Of a stretch of DNA of 64,000 nt, positions 53,851 to 63,886 are shown in pieces. Origin of the DNA: Chloroflexota bacterium (GTDB taxonomy: Bacteria > Chloroflexota > Limnocylindria > P2-11E); assembly GCA_027310565.1 (NCBI GenBank), contig DAIDAP010000037.1:1-64000 (forward strand), written 5' to 3'. Made by a program: the position numbers and the translations under genes. The notes beneath the pieces were generated by a model that ran no database searches, was not told the DNA's origin, and saw only the letters and a program-made list of their open reading frames with translations. How positions within the stretch are numbered: the first letter of the stretch is position 1; the number at the start of each line of letters is the position of its first letter.

Positions 53851-54570
53851 TCATCGGTAGCGCCCGGTCATCGCGCCGAGCCGGATGACGACGAGGTCGC
53901 GCAGCATCTTCGGCGTGTCGAGGACGAAGTTGACGCTCGTGACGCGGCCCTGCTCGAGGTGGAACGGGATCTCGCGGACCCGGTAGCGCGAGCGGCGCGC
54001 CAGGAACAGGACCTCGGCGTCGAAGGCGAAGCTGTCGAGCCGCGACCGCTGGAACAGGTCTCGCGCGACCGCGGCCGTGTACGCCTTCCCGCCGCACTGG
54101 GTGTCGCGCACGTCGACCGGCACGACGAGGTGGACGCACGCGCGGAAGGCCGTCCCCATGAGACGCCGCCACCAGGGCCGGTGCTGGGTCGAGCCGGGGA
54201 CGTAGCGCGAGGCGACGGCGATGTCCGCGCCGTCCGCGAGCGCGGCGAGGAACGCGTCCACGAGGTCGAGGGGGATGCTCAGGTCGGAGTCGAAGAACAT
54301 GATCGGGTCGCCGGTGGCCGCGAACACCCCGGCGCGCACCGCCCCGCCCTTGCCGCGATGCGGCAGCCGCAGGTAGCGGAACCGGGCCGGCCCGGCCGCG
54401 AGCGTGGCGACGGCCCGGCCGAACACGTTGGCGGTCCCGTCGGTCGAGCCGTCGTCGGCGAGGATCACCTCGGCCGCGCGGTCGCTCCTGGCGAAGAACT
54501 CGGCGCATGCCGCGAGGCTCGCCGGGAGCCGGCGAGCCTCGTTGTACGCGGGGATGACGAGCGTCAGCAG
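53851..54570 (-). CDS. Family 2 glycosyltransferase (polyprenol-phosphate type), apparent CTG start
   Basis: 239 aa. GT2 signatures: LTLVIPAYNEARRLPASL at the start, ILADDGSTDGTANVF, FFDSDLSIPLDLV (the DxD region), DTQCGGKAYTAAVARDLF and a C-terminal YRVREIPFHLEQG. It resembles dolichyl- or undecaprenyl-phosphate sugar transferases. The frame is shut by the pnp stop TGA six bases upstream (54579-54577), and the first ATG/GTG/TTG (GTG 54468) lies after VIPAYNE. The start must be CTG at 54570 or 54567. Confidence 0.88.
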   Translation of the reverse strand: MLTLVIPAYNEARRLPASLAACAEFFARSDRAAEVILADDGSTDGTANVFGRAVATLAAGPARFRYLRLPHRGKGGAVRAGVFAATGDPIMFFDSDLSIPLDLVDAFLAALADGADIAVASRYVPGSTQHRPWWRRLMGTAFRACVHLVVPVDVRDTQCGGKAYTAAVARDLFQRSRLDSFAFDAEVLFLARRSRYRVREIPFHLEQGRVTSVNFVLDTPKMLRDLVVIRLGAMTGRYR

Positions 54571-54576
54571 GGCGCG

Positions 54577-56787
54577 TCAGCCGCGCGGTGGGCCGCTCGG
54601 GCGGAAGCCGCCTCCGCCGGGCCCGCGGCGGAACCCGCCGCGGTCACCCTCGCGCTCGCGATACCGCGCGCGCTCGGCGCGCTGCCGCTCCGCGTAGCCG
54701 TTCCCGTCTTCGCTCACCGCCCGCATCGAGAGATTCACGCGGCCCTGCCGATCGACCTCCGCGATCTTCACCTTGACGCTGTCGCCGATCTTCACCACGT
54801 CCTCGATGCGGCTCACGCGCTCCGATGAGATCTCGGAGGCGCGCACGAGCCCTTCCTTCCCGGGGAGGTACTCGACGAACGCGCCGATGCTCATGATCCG
54901 CGTGACCCTGCCGTCGTAGACCTCGCCGACCTCGGGCTCCTTCGTGATGCCCTCGATCATCTGGCGAGCCTTCTCGCGGCCCTCGGGCTTGGCGCCGGTG
55001 ACGCGCACCGTGCCGTCGTCCTCGAGCTCGATCGCCGTGCCGGTCTCGCTCTGGATCGCGCGGATCATCTTGCCGCCGGGGCCGATGACCTCGCGGATCT
55101 TGTCGGGGTGGATCTTGAACACGTCGATGCGCGGCGCGTACGGGCTGAGGTCCGGCCGCGGGGCGGCGATGACCCGGCGCATCGCGTCGAGGATGACCAG
55201 GCGCGCCTCGCGCGCCTGCGCGAACGCCTTGGCCATCACCTCGACCGAGATGCCCTTGACCTTGAGGTCCATCTGCAGCGCCGTGACGCCCTTGGCCGTC
55301 CCGGTGATCTTGAGGTCCATGTCGCCGTAGTGGTCCTCGAGGCCCTGGATGTCGGTGAGGATCGTGTAGCGGTCGCCGTGCGTGACGAGGCCCATGGCGA
55401 TGCCGCCGACCATGTCCCTGATCGGCACGCCCGCGTCCATGAGCGCGAGGGTCGACCCGCAGGTCGACGCCATCGACGACGAGCCGTTGGACTCGAGCGT
55501 CTCGGACACGACGCGGATCGTGTACGGGAACTCCTCCTTCGTCGGGAGGACCGGGACGAGCGCGCGCTCGGCGAGCGCGCCGTGGCCGATCTCGCGGCGG
55601 CCGGCGCCGCGCATCATGCGCACCTCGCCGACCGAGTACGGCGGGAAGTTGTAGTGGTGCATGTAGCGCTTCGTGTCGACGGGCGAGAGCGTGTCGATGA
55701 TCTGCTCGTCCCCGGTCGGGCCGAGCGTCGCGATCGAGAGCACCTGCGTCTGCCCGCGCGTGAAGAGGCCGGAGCCGTGGGTGCGCGGCAGGACGCCGAC
55801 GTCGATCGACAGCTCGCGGATGTCCTTCGTGCCGCGGCCGTCGGGCCGGAGATTCTCCTCGGTGACCGCGCGGCGGAACTCCTCCTCGAGGACCTCCTCG
55901 AAGACGGCGCCCACGTCGTCGGCGCCGACGGCGCCGCCTTCGACGGCGAACCGCGCGGCGGCCTCGCCTTTCAGCTCGTCGAGGCCGGCCTCGCGCTGGA
56001 GCTTGTCCGGGTTGCGCAGCTTCGCGCGCAGGCGCCCCTCGAGGAACGCGCGCACCGTGCCGAGGCTCGCGGTGTCCGGCGTCGCCGGGACGAGCTCGAG
56101 CTTGGGCCTGCCGGCCTTCGAGCGGAGCTCGTCCTGCGCGGCGCAGATCGCGCGGATGCCGGTCTGCGCGAGCTCGAGCGCCTTCACCAGCCGGTCCTCG
56201 CTGACCTGATCCGCGCCCGCCTCGATCATGATGATCGAGTCGCGCGTCCCCGCGACGACCAGGTCGAGGTCGCTGTCCGTGAGCTGCGAGATCGTCGGAT
56301 TGAGCGTGAGCTCGCCGTCCACGGTGCCGACGCGGACGCAGCCGATGGGGCCCTCGAACGGCGCGTTCGAGATGACGAGGGCGGCGGAGGCGGCGTTCAC
56401 CGCGAGCGTGTCGTAGTCGTTCTCCTGATCGCTCGACCACGCCGAGACGATGATCTGCACGTCGTTCTTGAAGCCCTTCGGCCACAGCGGCCGGATCGGG
56501 CGATCGACGAGGCGGGCGGTGAGGATGCCCTCCTCGGAGGGACGGCCCTCACGGCGTGGGAACGACCCCGGGATCTTCCCCGCCGCGTAGAGCCGCTCCT
56601 CGAAGTCGACGGTGAGCGGGAAGAAGTCGATGCCGGGTCGGGTGGTCTTCGCCACCGTGGCGGCGGCGAAGACGATGGTGTCGCCGTAGCGAGCGGTGAC
56701 CGCGCCTCCGGCCTGCCTGGCGAACCTGCCGGTCTCGAGGGTCAGGGGACGGCCGTTGATGGTCGCGGTCGCTTGGGTCACTGGCAT
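54577..56787 (-). CDS. pnp: Polynucleotide phosphorylase
   Basis: 736 aa. Two RNase PH-like domains, the second active ([54 protein letters not shown]), KH domain ([16 protein letters not shown]) and S1 domain ([26 protein letters not shown]). The C-terminal Gly/Arg tail ([21 protein letters not shown]) is an RNA-binding extension. It follows rpsO by 33 bases, the classic rpsO-pnp order, so autoregulation by an RNase-processed leader is possible although no obvious hairpin is seen. Confidence 0.97.
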   Translation of the reverse strand: MPVTQATATINGRPLTLETGRFARQAGGAVTARYGDTIVFAAATVAKTTRPGIDFFPLTVDFEERLYAAGKIPGSFPRREGRPSEEGILTARLVDRPIRPLWPKGFKNDVQIIVSAWSSDQENDYDTLAVNAASAALVISNAPFEGPIGCVRVGTVDGELTLNPTISQLTDSDLDLVVAGTRDSIIMIEAGADQVSEDRLVKALELAQTGIRAICAAQDELRSKAGRPKLELVPATPDTASLGTVRAFLEGRLRAKLRNPDKLQREAGLDELKGEAAARFAVEGGAVGADDVGAVFEEVLEEEFRRAVTEENLRPDGRGTKDIRELSIDVGVLPRTHGSGLFTRGQTQVLSIATLGPTGDEQIIDTLSPVDTKRYMHHYNFPPYSVGEVRMMRGAGRREIGHGALAERALVPVLPTKEEFPYTIRVVSETLESNGSSSMASTCGSTLALMDAGVPIRDMVGGIAMGLVTHGDRYTILTDIQGLEDHYGDMDLKITGTAKGVTALQMDLKVKGISVEVMAKAFAQAREARLVILDAMRRVIAAPRPDLSPYAPRIDVFKIHPDKIREVIGPGGKMIRAIQSETGTAIELEDDGTVRVTGAKPEGREKARQMIEGITKEPEVGEVYDGRVTRIMSIGAFVEYLPGKEGLVRASEISSERVSRIEDVVKIGDSVKVKIAEVDRQGRVNLSMRAVSEDGNGYAERQRAERARYREREGDRGGFRRGPGGGGFRPSGPPRG

Positions 56788-56820
56788 GTATCGAGTTGTG
56801 GGAGCCCCGCCGCGGGCCCG

Positions 56821-57093
56821 TTACCGGCGCAGACCCAATCGCCCGAGGATCGCCTGGTAGCGCTCGGGGCTCTTGGAGTGCAGGTAGGCGAGCAGTCGCC
56901 GCCGACGTCCGACCATCATGAGCAGGCCGCGGCGGCTCGAGCTGTCATGTCGGGCCTCACGGAGGTGCTCGGTCAGGTGCTTGATCCGCTCGGTGAGCAG
57001 CGCGATCTGTACTTCGGGAGATCCGCTGTCGGTGTCGTCGCGACGGTACGTCGCGACCGTCTCACGCTTGGATGTCGTCGTCGCGGGCGGCAC
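56821..57093 (-). CDS. rpsO: 30S ribosomal protein uS15
   Basis: 90 aa, one residue longer than usual. [22 protein letters not shown] and [23 protein letters not shown] are diagnostic. GTG start after AAAGGACAGTGG; the first residues ([12 protein letters not shown]) replace the usual SLTAEAK start. S15 binds 16S rRNA early in assembly. Confidence 0.96.
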   Translation of the reverse strand: MPPATTTSKRETVATYRRDDTDSGSPEVQIALLTERIKHLTEHLREARHDSSSRRGLLMMVGRRRRLLAYLHSKSPERYQAILGRLGLRR

Positions 57094-57139
57094 CCACTGT
57101 CCTTTCTGAGATCTTGTAGATCCGTATTCGTTCCTCCGT

Positions 57140-57145
57140 AGTGTA
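57140..57145 (-). promoter_or_regulatory. Probable -10 of the rpsO-pnp promoter
   Basis: TACACT on the minus strand, about 47 bases before the rpsO GTG; the leader contains a short hairpin GATCT-ACA-AGATC near 57107-57122. No convincing -35 could be fixed. Confidence 0.35.
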
Positions 57146-57187
57146 GAGGGAAGCGGCACCGGTCCGCCACCGTCGCCCGAACCGGGG

Positions 57188-58093
57188 TCAGCGCAGCGCC
57201 GCGCGCGTGCGCTCGACGTCCTGCGCGATCTGCGCGGCGAGCTCGTCCGCCGACGCGAAGCGCAGCTCCTCGCGCAGCCAGGCGACGAACTCGGCGCGCA
57301 CGTGCTCGCCGTACGACGCGACCGACCGGTCCAGCAGGTGCGCCTCGAGCCGTCGCTCACCGCTGGACGAGCGGATGCCGAGGCTCGCCGCCGCGGCGAC
57401 GCGCCGGCCGCCCACCGTCGCCCAGACCGCATAGATGCCGTCCCGCGGCAGCAGACGGCGCGCGGGCACGAGGAGGCTGACGGTCGGATAGCCGAGCTCG
57501 CGTCCGTGCGGATCGCCGCGCTCGACGCTCGCGGTGACCGCGTACGGTCTGCCGAGGAGCGCGGCGGCGTCCGCGACGTCGCCGGCGAGGAGCGCGTTGC
57601 GGATGCGCGTGGAGCTCACCATCCGCCCCTCGCGCAGCACCGGCGCGGCGACGCGGACCGCGAAGCCGAGCCGCCGACCGAGCGACGCGAGCATCGCCAG
57701 GTCGCCGACGCGGTCGTGGCCGAAGCGGAAGTCCTCCCCCACCACGACCTCACGAACCTCACCGGCCGCGGCGACCCGCTCGGCGAACTCGTCGGGCGGC
57801 CACGACGCGACCTCGTGCGTGAACCGGAGCACCGCGACGGCGTCGGCGCCCGCGTCCCGCAGCAGCGCGACGCGCTCGGTGACGTCGGAGAGCCGCGACG
57901 GCGGCGCGCCGGGCGCGAAGACCTCGATCGGCAGCGGGTCGAACGTGATCGCCATCGCCGCGCCGGCCGCGGCGTGCGCGCGCGCGGCGACCTCGCCGAC
58001 CAGCGAGCGGTGTCCGACGTGGACGCCGTCGAACACGCCGATCCCGACGTGGAGCGGGCCGCGCGGCCATCCCGCGAAGTCGTGGAGCACCAC
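57188..58093 (-). CDS. ribF: Bifunctional riboflavin kinase/FMN adenylyltransferase
   Basis: 301 aa. N-terminal nucleotidyltransferase: [16 protein letters not shown] (the HxGH-type motif) and [30 protein letters not shown]-terminal riboflavin kinase: [18 protein letters not shown] (GRxLGxPTxN-type), IYAVWATV, and [24 protein letters not shown] start. Makes FMN and FAD. Context truB-ribF-rpsO-pnp is the conserved order with one glycosyltransferase inserted. Confidence 0.94.
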   Translation of the reverse strand: MVLHDFAGWPRGPLHVGIGVFDGVHVGHRSLVGEVAARAHAAAGAAMAITFDPLPIEVFAPGAPPSRLSDVTERVALLRDAGADAVAVLRFTHEVASWPPDEFAERVAAAGEVREVVVGEDFRFGHDRVGDLAMLASLGRRLGFAVRVAAPVLREGRMVSSTRIRNALLAGDVADAAALLGRPYAVTASVERGDPHGRELGYPTVSLLVPARRLLPRDGIYAVWATVGGRRVAAAASLGIRSSSGERRLEAHLLDRSVASYGEHVRAEFVAWLREELRFASADELAAQIAQDVERTRAALR

Positions 58094-58106
58094 CCGAGCG
58101 CAGAGG

Positions 58107-59543
58107 CTATTCGACGCCGGCCGGTTCGGGTTCCGCGGTCGGTCGCCCTTCGGCGGCGGGATCGGCCGCGGGCGTCGGCGGTCCCGGCGCGGCCCGCCGC
58201 CGCGCGCGCGCGGCGGCCGGCGCGGCGGCCTCGCGCATGAGGAACGGGATCGGGGTGGCGACGGCGGCGATGAAGCCGAGGTAGTTGCCCTGGAAGTAGC
58301 GGCCGAAGAAGAGGAACGCGAGGAGCGTCAGCGCGTAGCCGCCCAGCAGCGTCGTGAGCGACGGCGCGCGCCAGAGCCTGCGCAGCCACCACGCCGCGAC
58401 GGGCGTCGCGACCGCGAGCTCGATCGCCGCGAACGGGAAGGGCGCCTGCGCGTTCGGGATGGCGCCGATCTGGAGGAGCAGCGCGGAGAAGCCGACGCCG
58501 GAGATCGGGTACGACCACGCCGCGCCGCCGGCGTTGTAGGACACGATGTCGTCCCAGAACGCGCCGAAGTCGTTGACCAGGACCGGCACGAACACCAGCG
58601 CGAGGAGCGCCGCGGCGGGCGCGAGCGTCGGCCAGAGCGCGCCCCAGGCCTCGCGCGGCGATCGCGGTCGGCGCGTGGCGACGAGCCAGACGGCGACGAA
58701 CGGGAGGAGCAGGCCCGCGTGCAGCTTCGCCGACGCGGCAGCGGCGATCGCGAGCGAGCCGAGCGCGCGGCGGTCGCGCTGCAGCAGCACGAGGCCGGCG
58801 AAGAGGAAGAGCAGGACGAAGAAGTCGTTCCGTCCCTCGACCACGAACGGGAAGAGCTGCGGGTTCAGGCCGACGAGGGCGGCGAGCGCGACCCGGTGCT
58901 CGGGGCGGCGCGCGAGCAGGGGCACGATCGCGACCGCCGCGACGTACGCGGGCAGGTAGAGGATGCGCTCGTCCCAGAAGAGCCCGACGCGATCGAAGAC
59001 CCAGACGAACGGGACCGTCACCAGGTACAGCAGCGGGAAGTACGTGAGGTGGTACAGCGCGGGGTTGTTCACCATCGGCCAGTAGTAGAGCGGCGTGTCG
59101 AGGTAATTCGCGACGTACGGGTTCTGCCCGGCGATGAGCTTGCGCGCGGCCCACTCGATCATCAGCGCGCCGTCGTGGATGTAGGTGTACGGCTCGCCCG
59201 TCACGCGGAGCACGAACGAGGCGACCGTGGGGAGCACCGTGAACGCGGCGAGGGCCGCGCCGAGGTGGACGGCGCGCTGCCGGAGGGTGAAGCGCTCACG
59301 CGAGCGGTGGTCGCGGGCGACGTACGTCACCGCGAGCGAGCCGGTGAGGATGAGGAAGACCGTGTCGAGGCCCGTCGGGAAGAGACGCCACAGCGGGAGG
59401 TCTCGCGTCGCCGCGACGGTCGTGTGGTTGGCGAAGAGCAGGAGCCAGTTGAACACGCCGAGCACGCCGACGACGCGCGCGTCGAGCGAGAGTCCCCCCC
59501 AGAACGCGGTCAGCGCTCGCGTGGCCCGCTCCGCCTCCCTCAT
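58107..59543 (-). CDS. Integral membrane glycosyltransferase (GT87/DUF2029-like)
   Basis: 478 aa with about ten to eleven spans. First extracytoplasmic loop after span 3 has the polyprenol-sugar-dependent motif region EPYTYIHDGALMIEWAARKL, AGQNPYVANYLDTPL, NPALYHLTYFPLLYL, NPQLFPFVVEGRNDFF. This resembles membrane mannosyltransferases of GT87. Ends with an Ala/Arg/Pro tail. ATG coupled to the truB stop as ATGA. Its place between truB and ribF interrupts the normal order. Confidence 0.75.
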   Translation of the reverse strand: MREAERATRALTAFWGGLSLDARVVGVLGVFNWLLLFANHTTVAATRDLPLWRLFPTGLDTVFLILTGSLAVTYVARDHRSRERFTLRQRAVHLGAALAAFTVLPTVASFVLRVTGEPYTYIHDGALMIEWAARKLIAGQNPYVANYLDTPLYYWPMVNNPALYHLTYFPLLYLVTVPFVWVFDRVGLFWDERILYLPAYVAAVAIVPLLARRPEHRVALAALVGLNPQLFPFVVEGRNDFFVLLFLFAGLVLLQRDRRALGSLAIAAAASAKLHAGLLLPFVAVWLVATRRPRSPREAWGALWPTLAPAAALLALVFVPVLVNDFGAFWDDIVSYNAGGAAWSYPISGVGFSALLLQIGAIPNAQAPFPFAAIELAVATPVAAWWLRRLWRAPSLTTLLGGYALTLLAFLFFGRYFQGNYLGFIAAVATPIPFLMREAAAPAAARARRRAAPGPPTPAADPAAEGRPTAEPEPAGVE

Positions 59544-60283
59544 GGCCGTCCGATCGCGAACGAGGCGGCGGGTGCCTCGAGGTAGCGCGGGTCGAGCGCG
59601 AGCAGCCGCTCGTCCGCGGGCCGCAGGAGCGCCGCGGCGGCCTCCCGACCGCCGCGGCGCAGCTCCTCGATGCCCGTCGCGTCCTCGACGTCGAGCGCTC
59701 CCACGGCGAGACGCCGCAGCGCCCCCAGGTGCGCCGCGGAGGCGCAGGCGCGCCCGAGATCGCGCGCCAGCGCGCGGACGTAGGTGCCGGCGGAGCACAC
59801 CACGAGGAGCCCGAGGCCGCGCTCGCCCCAGCCGGTCACGTCGAGCCGGTAGACCTGCACCTGGCGCGCCGGAAGCTCGAACACTTCACCCGCCCGCGCT
59901 CGAGCGTAGGCGCGGCGCCCGCCGACCTTCACCGCGGCGTACGCCGGCGGCCGCTGCGAGATGACCCCGCGGAACGCGGGCAGCGCCGCCGCGACCGCCT
60001 CCCGCGGCGGCGGCGGCGCGCTGCGCGTGATCGCCCCCTCGGCGTCGTCCGTGGCCGTCTCGGCGCCGAAGCGGACGGACGCCGCGTAGACCTTCGGAGC
60101 GGCGTGCAGTCGGTCGGCGAACCGCGTGGCCGGCCCGACCAGCACCGGCAGGAGTCCCGTGGCGAGCGGATCGAGCGTGCCGCCGTGGCCGACGCGCCGG
60201 ACGCCGAGGACGCGGCGCGCGACCGCGACGACGTCGAACGAGGTCCAGCCGGCCGGCTTGTCGATCGCCAGCACGCCCTCCAC
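59540..60283 (-). CDS. truB: tRNA pseudouridine(55) synthase
   Basis: 247 aa. EGVLAIDKPAGWTSFDVVAV, RVGHGGTLDPLATGLLPVLVG with the catalytic Asp, KVYAASVRFGAETATDD, and PAYAAVKVGGRRAYARAR. No C-terminal PUA domain is evident; the protein ends in ERLLALDPRYLEAPAAS-like sequence. GTG at 60283 gives MEGVLAIDKP; CTG at 60295, in a CTGA overlap with nrnA, is possible but not needed. Confidence 0.93.
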   Translation of the reverse strand: MEGVLAIDKPAGWTSFDVVAVARRVLGVRRVGHGGTLDPLATGLLPVLVGPATRFADRLHAAPKVYAASVRFGAETATDDAEGAITRSAPPPPREAVAAALPAFRGVISQRPPAYAAVKVGGRRAYARARAGEVFELPARQVQVYRLDVTGWGERGLGLLVVCSAGTYVRALARDLGRACASAAHLGALRRLAVGALDVEDATGIEELRRGGREAAAALLRPADERLLALDPRYLEAPAASFAIGRP

Positions 60284-60291
60284 GCGGCGGC

Positions 60292-61275
60292 TCAGCGGCC
60301 GGCGGGCGTCGGTGCTCCGGCGCGCACTGCGGCGCGGGCCGCGTCGAGGACGGCCTCGCGCACCTCGTCGAGCGAGCCCTTCACGAGCGCGCCCGCGGCG
60401 CGGGCGTGCCCGCCGCCGCCGTAGGCGGACATGAGCGCGGCCGCGTCGACCGCCGGCGGCCACTGCGAGGTCCGGCAGGAGACCTTCACGATCCCGCGCT
60501 GATCGTTGAAGAGGATCGCGACGCGCATCCCGCTGGAGCGCGCGAGCTGCTCCACCAGACCGGAGACGTCCTCGTCCCGCGCCTCGGCCGCCGTGAAGTC
60601 GGCCGGCGACACCTCGGTCCACACCAGCGCCCCGGCCTCCGCGCGGCGCATGCGCGCGAACGCGCGTCCCCACAGCCGCATCGCCTCGAAGCGCCTGTTG
60701 CGGAAGACGTTGTAGGTGATGGACTGCAGGTCGGCGCCGGCGTCGCGCAGCTGCGCGGCGCGCTCGAGCGCGCGCGCGTCGGTCGACGGGAACTGGAACG
60801 AGCCGGTGTCGGTCATGATGCCGACGAGCGCGGCGGTGGCCATCTCCGCGGTCCACGGCACGTCGAGCGCGTCGATGACGCGCGACACGAGCTCCGCGGA
60901 CGCCGCGGAGGTCACGTCCACGAGGTTCACGGTGCCGAAGGCCTCGTTCGAGGCGTGATGGTCGATGTTCAGCAGACGCGGGCCGGCCGGGAGCGCGAAG
61001 CGGGCGCGCTCGAGGGAGCCGAAGTCCACCGTGACGACGAGGTCGACGTCCGGCGGGGGCGGATCGGTGAGGATCGTTTCCGCCCGCGGCAGGAAGCGCT
61101 GCGGCTCGGGGACGCCGTCGGCGCTGTGGATGCTGACCCGCTTCCCGAGCGACTCGAGCGCGAGACCGAGCGCGATGGCCGATCCGATCGTGTCGGGATC
61201 CGGGTCGCGATGCGCGACGATGGCGACGCGCGACGCGGCACGGAGCTCGCGGACGGCGTCCTCGAGCCGCGTCAT
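60292..61275 (-). CDS. nrnA: NanoRNase / 3'-phosphoadenosine-5'-phosphatase (DHH-DHHA1)
   Basis: 327 aa DHH phosphoesterase. Metal motifs HRDPDPDTIGSAIAL, VTVDFGSLERARFAL, LLNIDHHASNEAFGTVN (DHH), GIMTDTGSFQF, and C-terminal DHHA1 GGGGHARAAGALV. The first motif has Pro where most family members have Gly (NPDGD becomes DPDPD). ATG overlaps the rbfA stop (ATGA). Removes short RNA ends after PNPase and RNases Y/J. Confidence 0.92.
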   Translation of the reverse strand: MTRLEDAVRELRAASRVAIVAHRDPDPDTIGSAIALGLALESLGKRVSIHSADGVPEPQRFLPRAETILTDPPPPDVDLVVTVDFGSLERARFALPAGPRLLNIDHHASNEAFGTVNLVDVTSAASAELVSRVIDALDVPWTAEMATAALVGIMTDTGSFQFPSTDARALERAAQLRDAGADLQSITYNVFRNRRFEAMRLWGRAFARMRRAEAGALVWTEVSPADFTAAEARDEDVSGLVEQLARSSGMRVAILFNDQRGIVKVSCRTSQWPPAVDAAALMSAYGGGGHARAAGALVKGSLDEVREAVLDAARAAVRAGAPTPAGR

Positions 61276-61634
61276 CGCTCGTCGCCTCCCTCCGGGCGTC
61301 TGGCCTCGCGCAGCAGCGTGGCGATGCGCGCGGACCGCGCGGCGGACTGGTCGGAGACGAACGTGAGCTCGGGGACGAAGCGCAGGTCGACCCGCGAGCC
61401 CAGCTCGTGCCGCAGGTAGGCCTTGGCCTCGTCGAGCGCGCGCATCGTGCTCGCGACCTGCTCGTCGTCGCCGAGCACGCTCACGTGGACCCGCGCGCTG
61501 CGCAGGTCGTCGGTGACCTCGACGGCCGTCACCGTGGAGAAGGCGATCCGCGGGTCGCGCAGCTCCTCGCTGATGATCGTCCCGAGCTCGCGCTGCAGCA
61601 GCGCGTTGACGCGGTCGGCCCGCTTGTACGTCAC
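61272..61634 (-). CDS. rbfA: Ribosome-binding factor A
   Basis: 120 aa. KRADRVNALLQRELGTIISE, LRDPRIAFSTVTAVEVTDDL, ARVHVSVLGDDEQVASTMRA and YLRHELGSRVDLRFVPELTF are typical. GTG start two bases after the infB stop. Helps 16S 5'-end maturation. Confidence 0.95.
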   Translation of the reverse strand: MTYKRADRVNALLQRELGTIISEELRDPRIAFSTVTAVEVTDDLRSARVHVSVLGDDEQVASTMRALDEAKAYLRHELGSRVDLRFVPELTFVSDQSAARSARIATLLREARRPEGGDER

Positions 61635-61636
61635 GG

Positions 61637-63544
61637 CTACCGCGGCTTGGGCTGCACGACGAAGGCCGCGATGACGTCGCCCACCTGCACGTCGTTGTGG
61701 CCTTCGAGGACGATGCCGCACTCGATCCCGGCGCTCACCTCGCGGACGTCCTCCTTCACGCGTCGCAGCGACGCGATCGTGGTCTCGTACGCGGCGTCGC
61801 CGCCGCGGATGAGGCGGCACCTCGCGCCGCGACGGACGCTGCCGTCGAGCACCATGCAGCCCGCGATGACCGTCTTGCCGGCCGTGAAGAGCTGCCGCAC
61901 CTCGGCGTGGCCGAGCACGGACTCGACCATCTCCGGCTCGAGCATGCCGCGCAGCGCCTTCTCGACGTCCTCCAGCATCTCGTAGATCACCTTGTAGAGG
62001 CGGACGTCCACGTGCGTGGCGTCGGCGACGCGCTTCGCCGGCGCGTCCATCTTGACGTTGAAGCCGATGACGACGGCGCCGGACGCGGTCGCGAGCGTGA
62101 GGTCGGACTCGCTGATGTCGCCGACGGCGTCGTGGATGACCTGGAGCCCGACCTCCTCCTGCGGCAGCTTGGTGAGCGCGCCCTTGATCGCCTCGAGCGA
62201 TCCCTGCACGTCGGCCTTGAGGACGATCTTCAGCTCCCTCGCCTTGCCCTCCTTGACCTGGGCGAACATCTCGTCGAGCGTCGCGGGCCGCTCGCCCGCG
62301 GCCCCGCCGGCGCGCTCGCGCTCGTTCTGCGCGACGAGCGCGCGCGCGGTCTTCTCGTCGGGCACCGCCCGGAAGACGTCACCCGCCTCGGGCGGCGTCG
62401 GCAGACCCAGGATCTCGACCGGGCGTGACGGCTCGGCGCGTCCCACGTTCTTGCCGCGGTCGTCGGTCATCGCGCGCACCCGGCCGTAGGCCGTGCCGGC
62501 GACGACGAGATCGCCCCGCTCGAGCGTGCCGGTCTGCACGAGCACGGTCGCGACGGCGCCGCGCCGGGCGTCGAGGTGGGCCTCGATGACGCGGCCGATG
62601 GCCGGGCGGTCCGGATTCGCCTTGAGCTCGGCGACGTCCGCGACGAGCAGGACGACCTCGACGAGATCATCGATGCCCTGCTTCGTGCGCGCGGACACGG
62701 GAACGAGCGGCACGTCGCCGCCGTAGTCCTCGATCACCACGTTGTGCTCGGCGAGCTGCGCCTTCACCTGGTCGGGGTTCGCGTCGGGTTTGTCGATCTT
62801 GTTCAGCGCGACGACCATCGGGACACCGGCGGCCCTGACGTGCGATATCGCCTCGACCGTCTGCGGCTGCACGCCGTCGTCCGCCGCGACCACGAGGATC
62901 GCGACGTCGGTGACCTGCGCCCCGCGCGCCCGCATTGCGGTGAACGCCTCGTGACCGGGTGTGTCGAGGAAGGTCACCTTCCGCCCGTCGCGCTCGATCT
63001 GGTACGCGCCGATGTGCTGCGTGATGCCGCCGGCCTCGCGCGCGGTGACGTTCGTCGCGCGGATCGCGTCGAGGAGGCTCGTCTTGCCGTGGTCGACGTG
63101 GCCGAGGACCGTCACGACGGGCGGGCGGTCGCGCAGCTTCGACGCGTCGTCCTCGGTCCAGAGCTCGGGCTTGATCGGCGCGGCCTCGGCGCCCGCGGCT
63201 TCCTCGGCCGCGGGCGCGGCCTCGACCTCGGCGACCGTCTCGATGCCGAGCTCCCCCGCGGCGAGCGACGCGGTCTCGTAGTCGATGGTCTGGTTGATCG
63301 ACGCCATGACCGACAGTCCGACCAGCGCGCGGATCAGGTCGACGACCGGGACGTCCAGCAGCTTCGCGAGGTCGCCGACGACGATCGACCTGGGAAGGAC
63401 GACCGGCGCCTTGCCCTCGACGACCCCCGTGGCGGCGGCCACGGGCTCCGGCACCGGCGCCTGCTGCGGCGGACGCTGCGGGCGGCGGCCCCTCGGTCGA
63501 GGACCGCGGTGCGGCGGGGGTCGGCGTGGTCTTGCTTTCGGCAT
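61637..63544 (-). CDS. infB: Translation initiation factor IF-2 (short N-terminus)
   Basis: 635 aa. After a short basic, Pro/Arg-rich N-terminus (1-50) and an IF2-N domain ([20 protein letters not shown]), the GTPase follows: [12 protein letters not shown] (G1), [11 protein letters not shown] (G2), DTPGHEAF (G3), ALNKIDKP (G4). Domains II-IV continue normally to [13 protein letters not shown]. The N-terminal extension is much shorter than in E. coli. The ATG abuts the ylxR stop. Confidence 0.96.
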   Translation of the reverse strand: MPKARPRRPPPHRGPRPRGRRPQRPPQQAPVPEPVAAATGVVEGKAPVVLPRSIVVGDLAKLLDVPVVDLIRALVGLSVMASINQTIDYETASLAAGELGIETVAEVEAAPAAEEAAGAEAAPIKPELWTEDDASKLRDRPPVVTVLGHVDHGKTSLLDAIRATNVTAREAGGITQHIGAYQIERDGRKVTFLDTPGHEAFTAMRARGAQVTDVAILVVAADDGVQPQTVEAISHVRAAGVPMVVALNKIDKPDANPDQVKAQLAEHNVVIEDYGGDVPLVPVSARTKQGIDDLVEVVLLVADVAELKANPDRPAIGRVIEAHLDARRGAVATVLVQTGTLERGDLVVAGTAYGRVRAMTDDRGKNVGRAEPSRPVEILGLPTPPEAGDVFRAVPDEKTARALVAQNERERAGGAAGERPATLDEMFAQVKEGKARELKIVLKADVQGSLEAIKGALTKLPQEEVGLQVIHDAVGDISESDLTLATASGAVVIGFNVKMDAPAKRVADATHVDVRLYKVIYEMLEDVEKALRGMLEPEMVESVLGHAEVRQLFTAGKTVIAGCMVLDGSVRRGARCRLIRGGDAAYETTIASLRRVKEDVREVSAGIECGIVLEGHNDVQVGDVIAAFVVQPKPR

Positions 63545-63886
63545 CTACGTGGTCCTCTCCGTCCGTCGTATCTTCGCCGCCTCGGCCATCTGCTGCCCGA
63601 GACGTCCCGCGGTGTCCGCGTCGATGGTCACCTCGAGCGCCCTGGCGAGAGCCCCGTCCCGGAGCCCGCGCTCGAGACACGCGGGGTCTGGATCGCAATA
63701 TGCGCCTCGTCCGGCGACCTTGCCTCGCAGGTCGACCGACAGCTCGCCCGAGGGCGAGCGCACGATGCGCACGAGGTCGCGCTTCGGCCGCACCGCCCGG
63801 CACGCCACGCACGTGCGCTGCGGCCCCGCCGGGCTAGCGACGGTCGCGCTTCTTCTTGCCTCCGAGGAGCGCCCGGTCCTCTTCAT
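63545..63886 (-). CDS. ylxR: YlxR-family RNA-binding protein
   Basis: 113 aa from ATG 63886 (an ATG at 63901 is also possible). Core QRTCVACRAVRPKRDLVRIV and DLRGKVAGRGAYCDPDPACL. The first 25 residues overlap the nusA end in another frame and are probably not conserved, so the true start may be later or non-canonical. Always found between nusA and infB. Confidence 0.88.
   Translation of the reverse strand: MKRTGRSSEARRSATVASPAGPQRTCVACRAVRPKRDLVRIVRSPSGELSVDLRGKVAGRGAYCDPDPACLERGLRDGALARALEVTIDADTAGRLGQQMAEAAKIRRTERTT

Noticed and set aside
60283..60297. truB CTG start in a CTGA overlap with nrnA
   Set aside because: A canonical GTG at 60283 already gives the normal family N-terminus, so the unusual start is not required.
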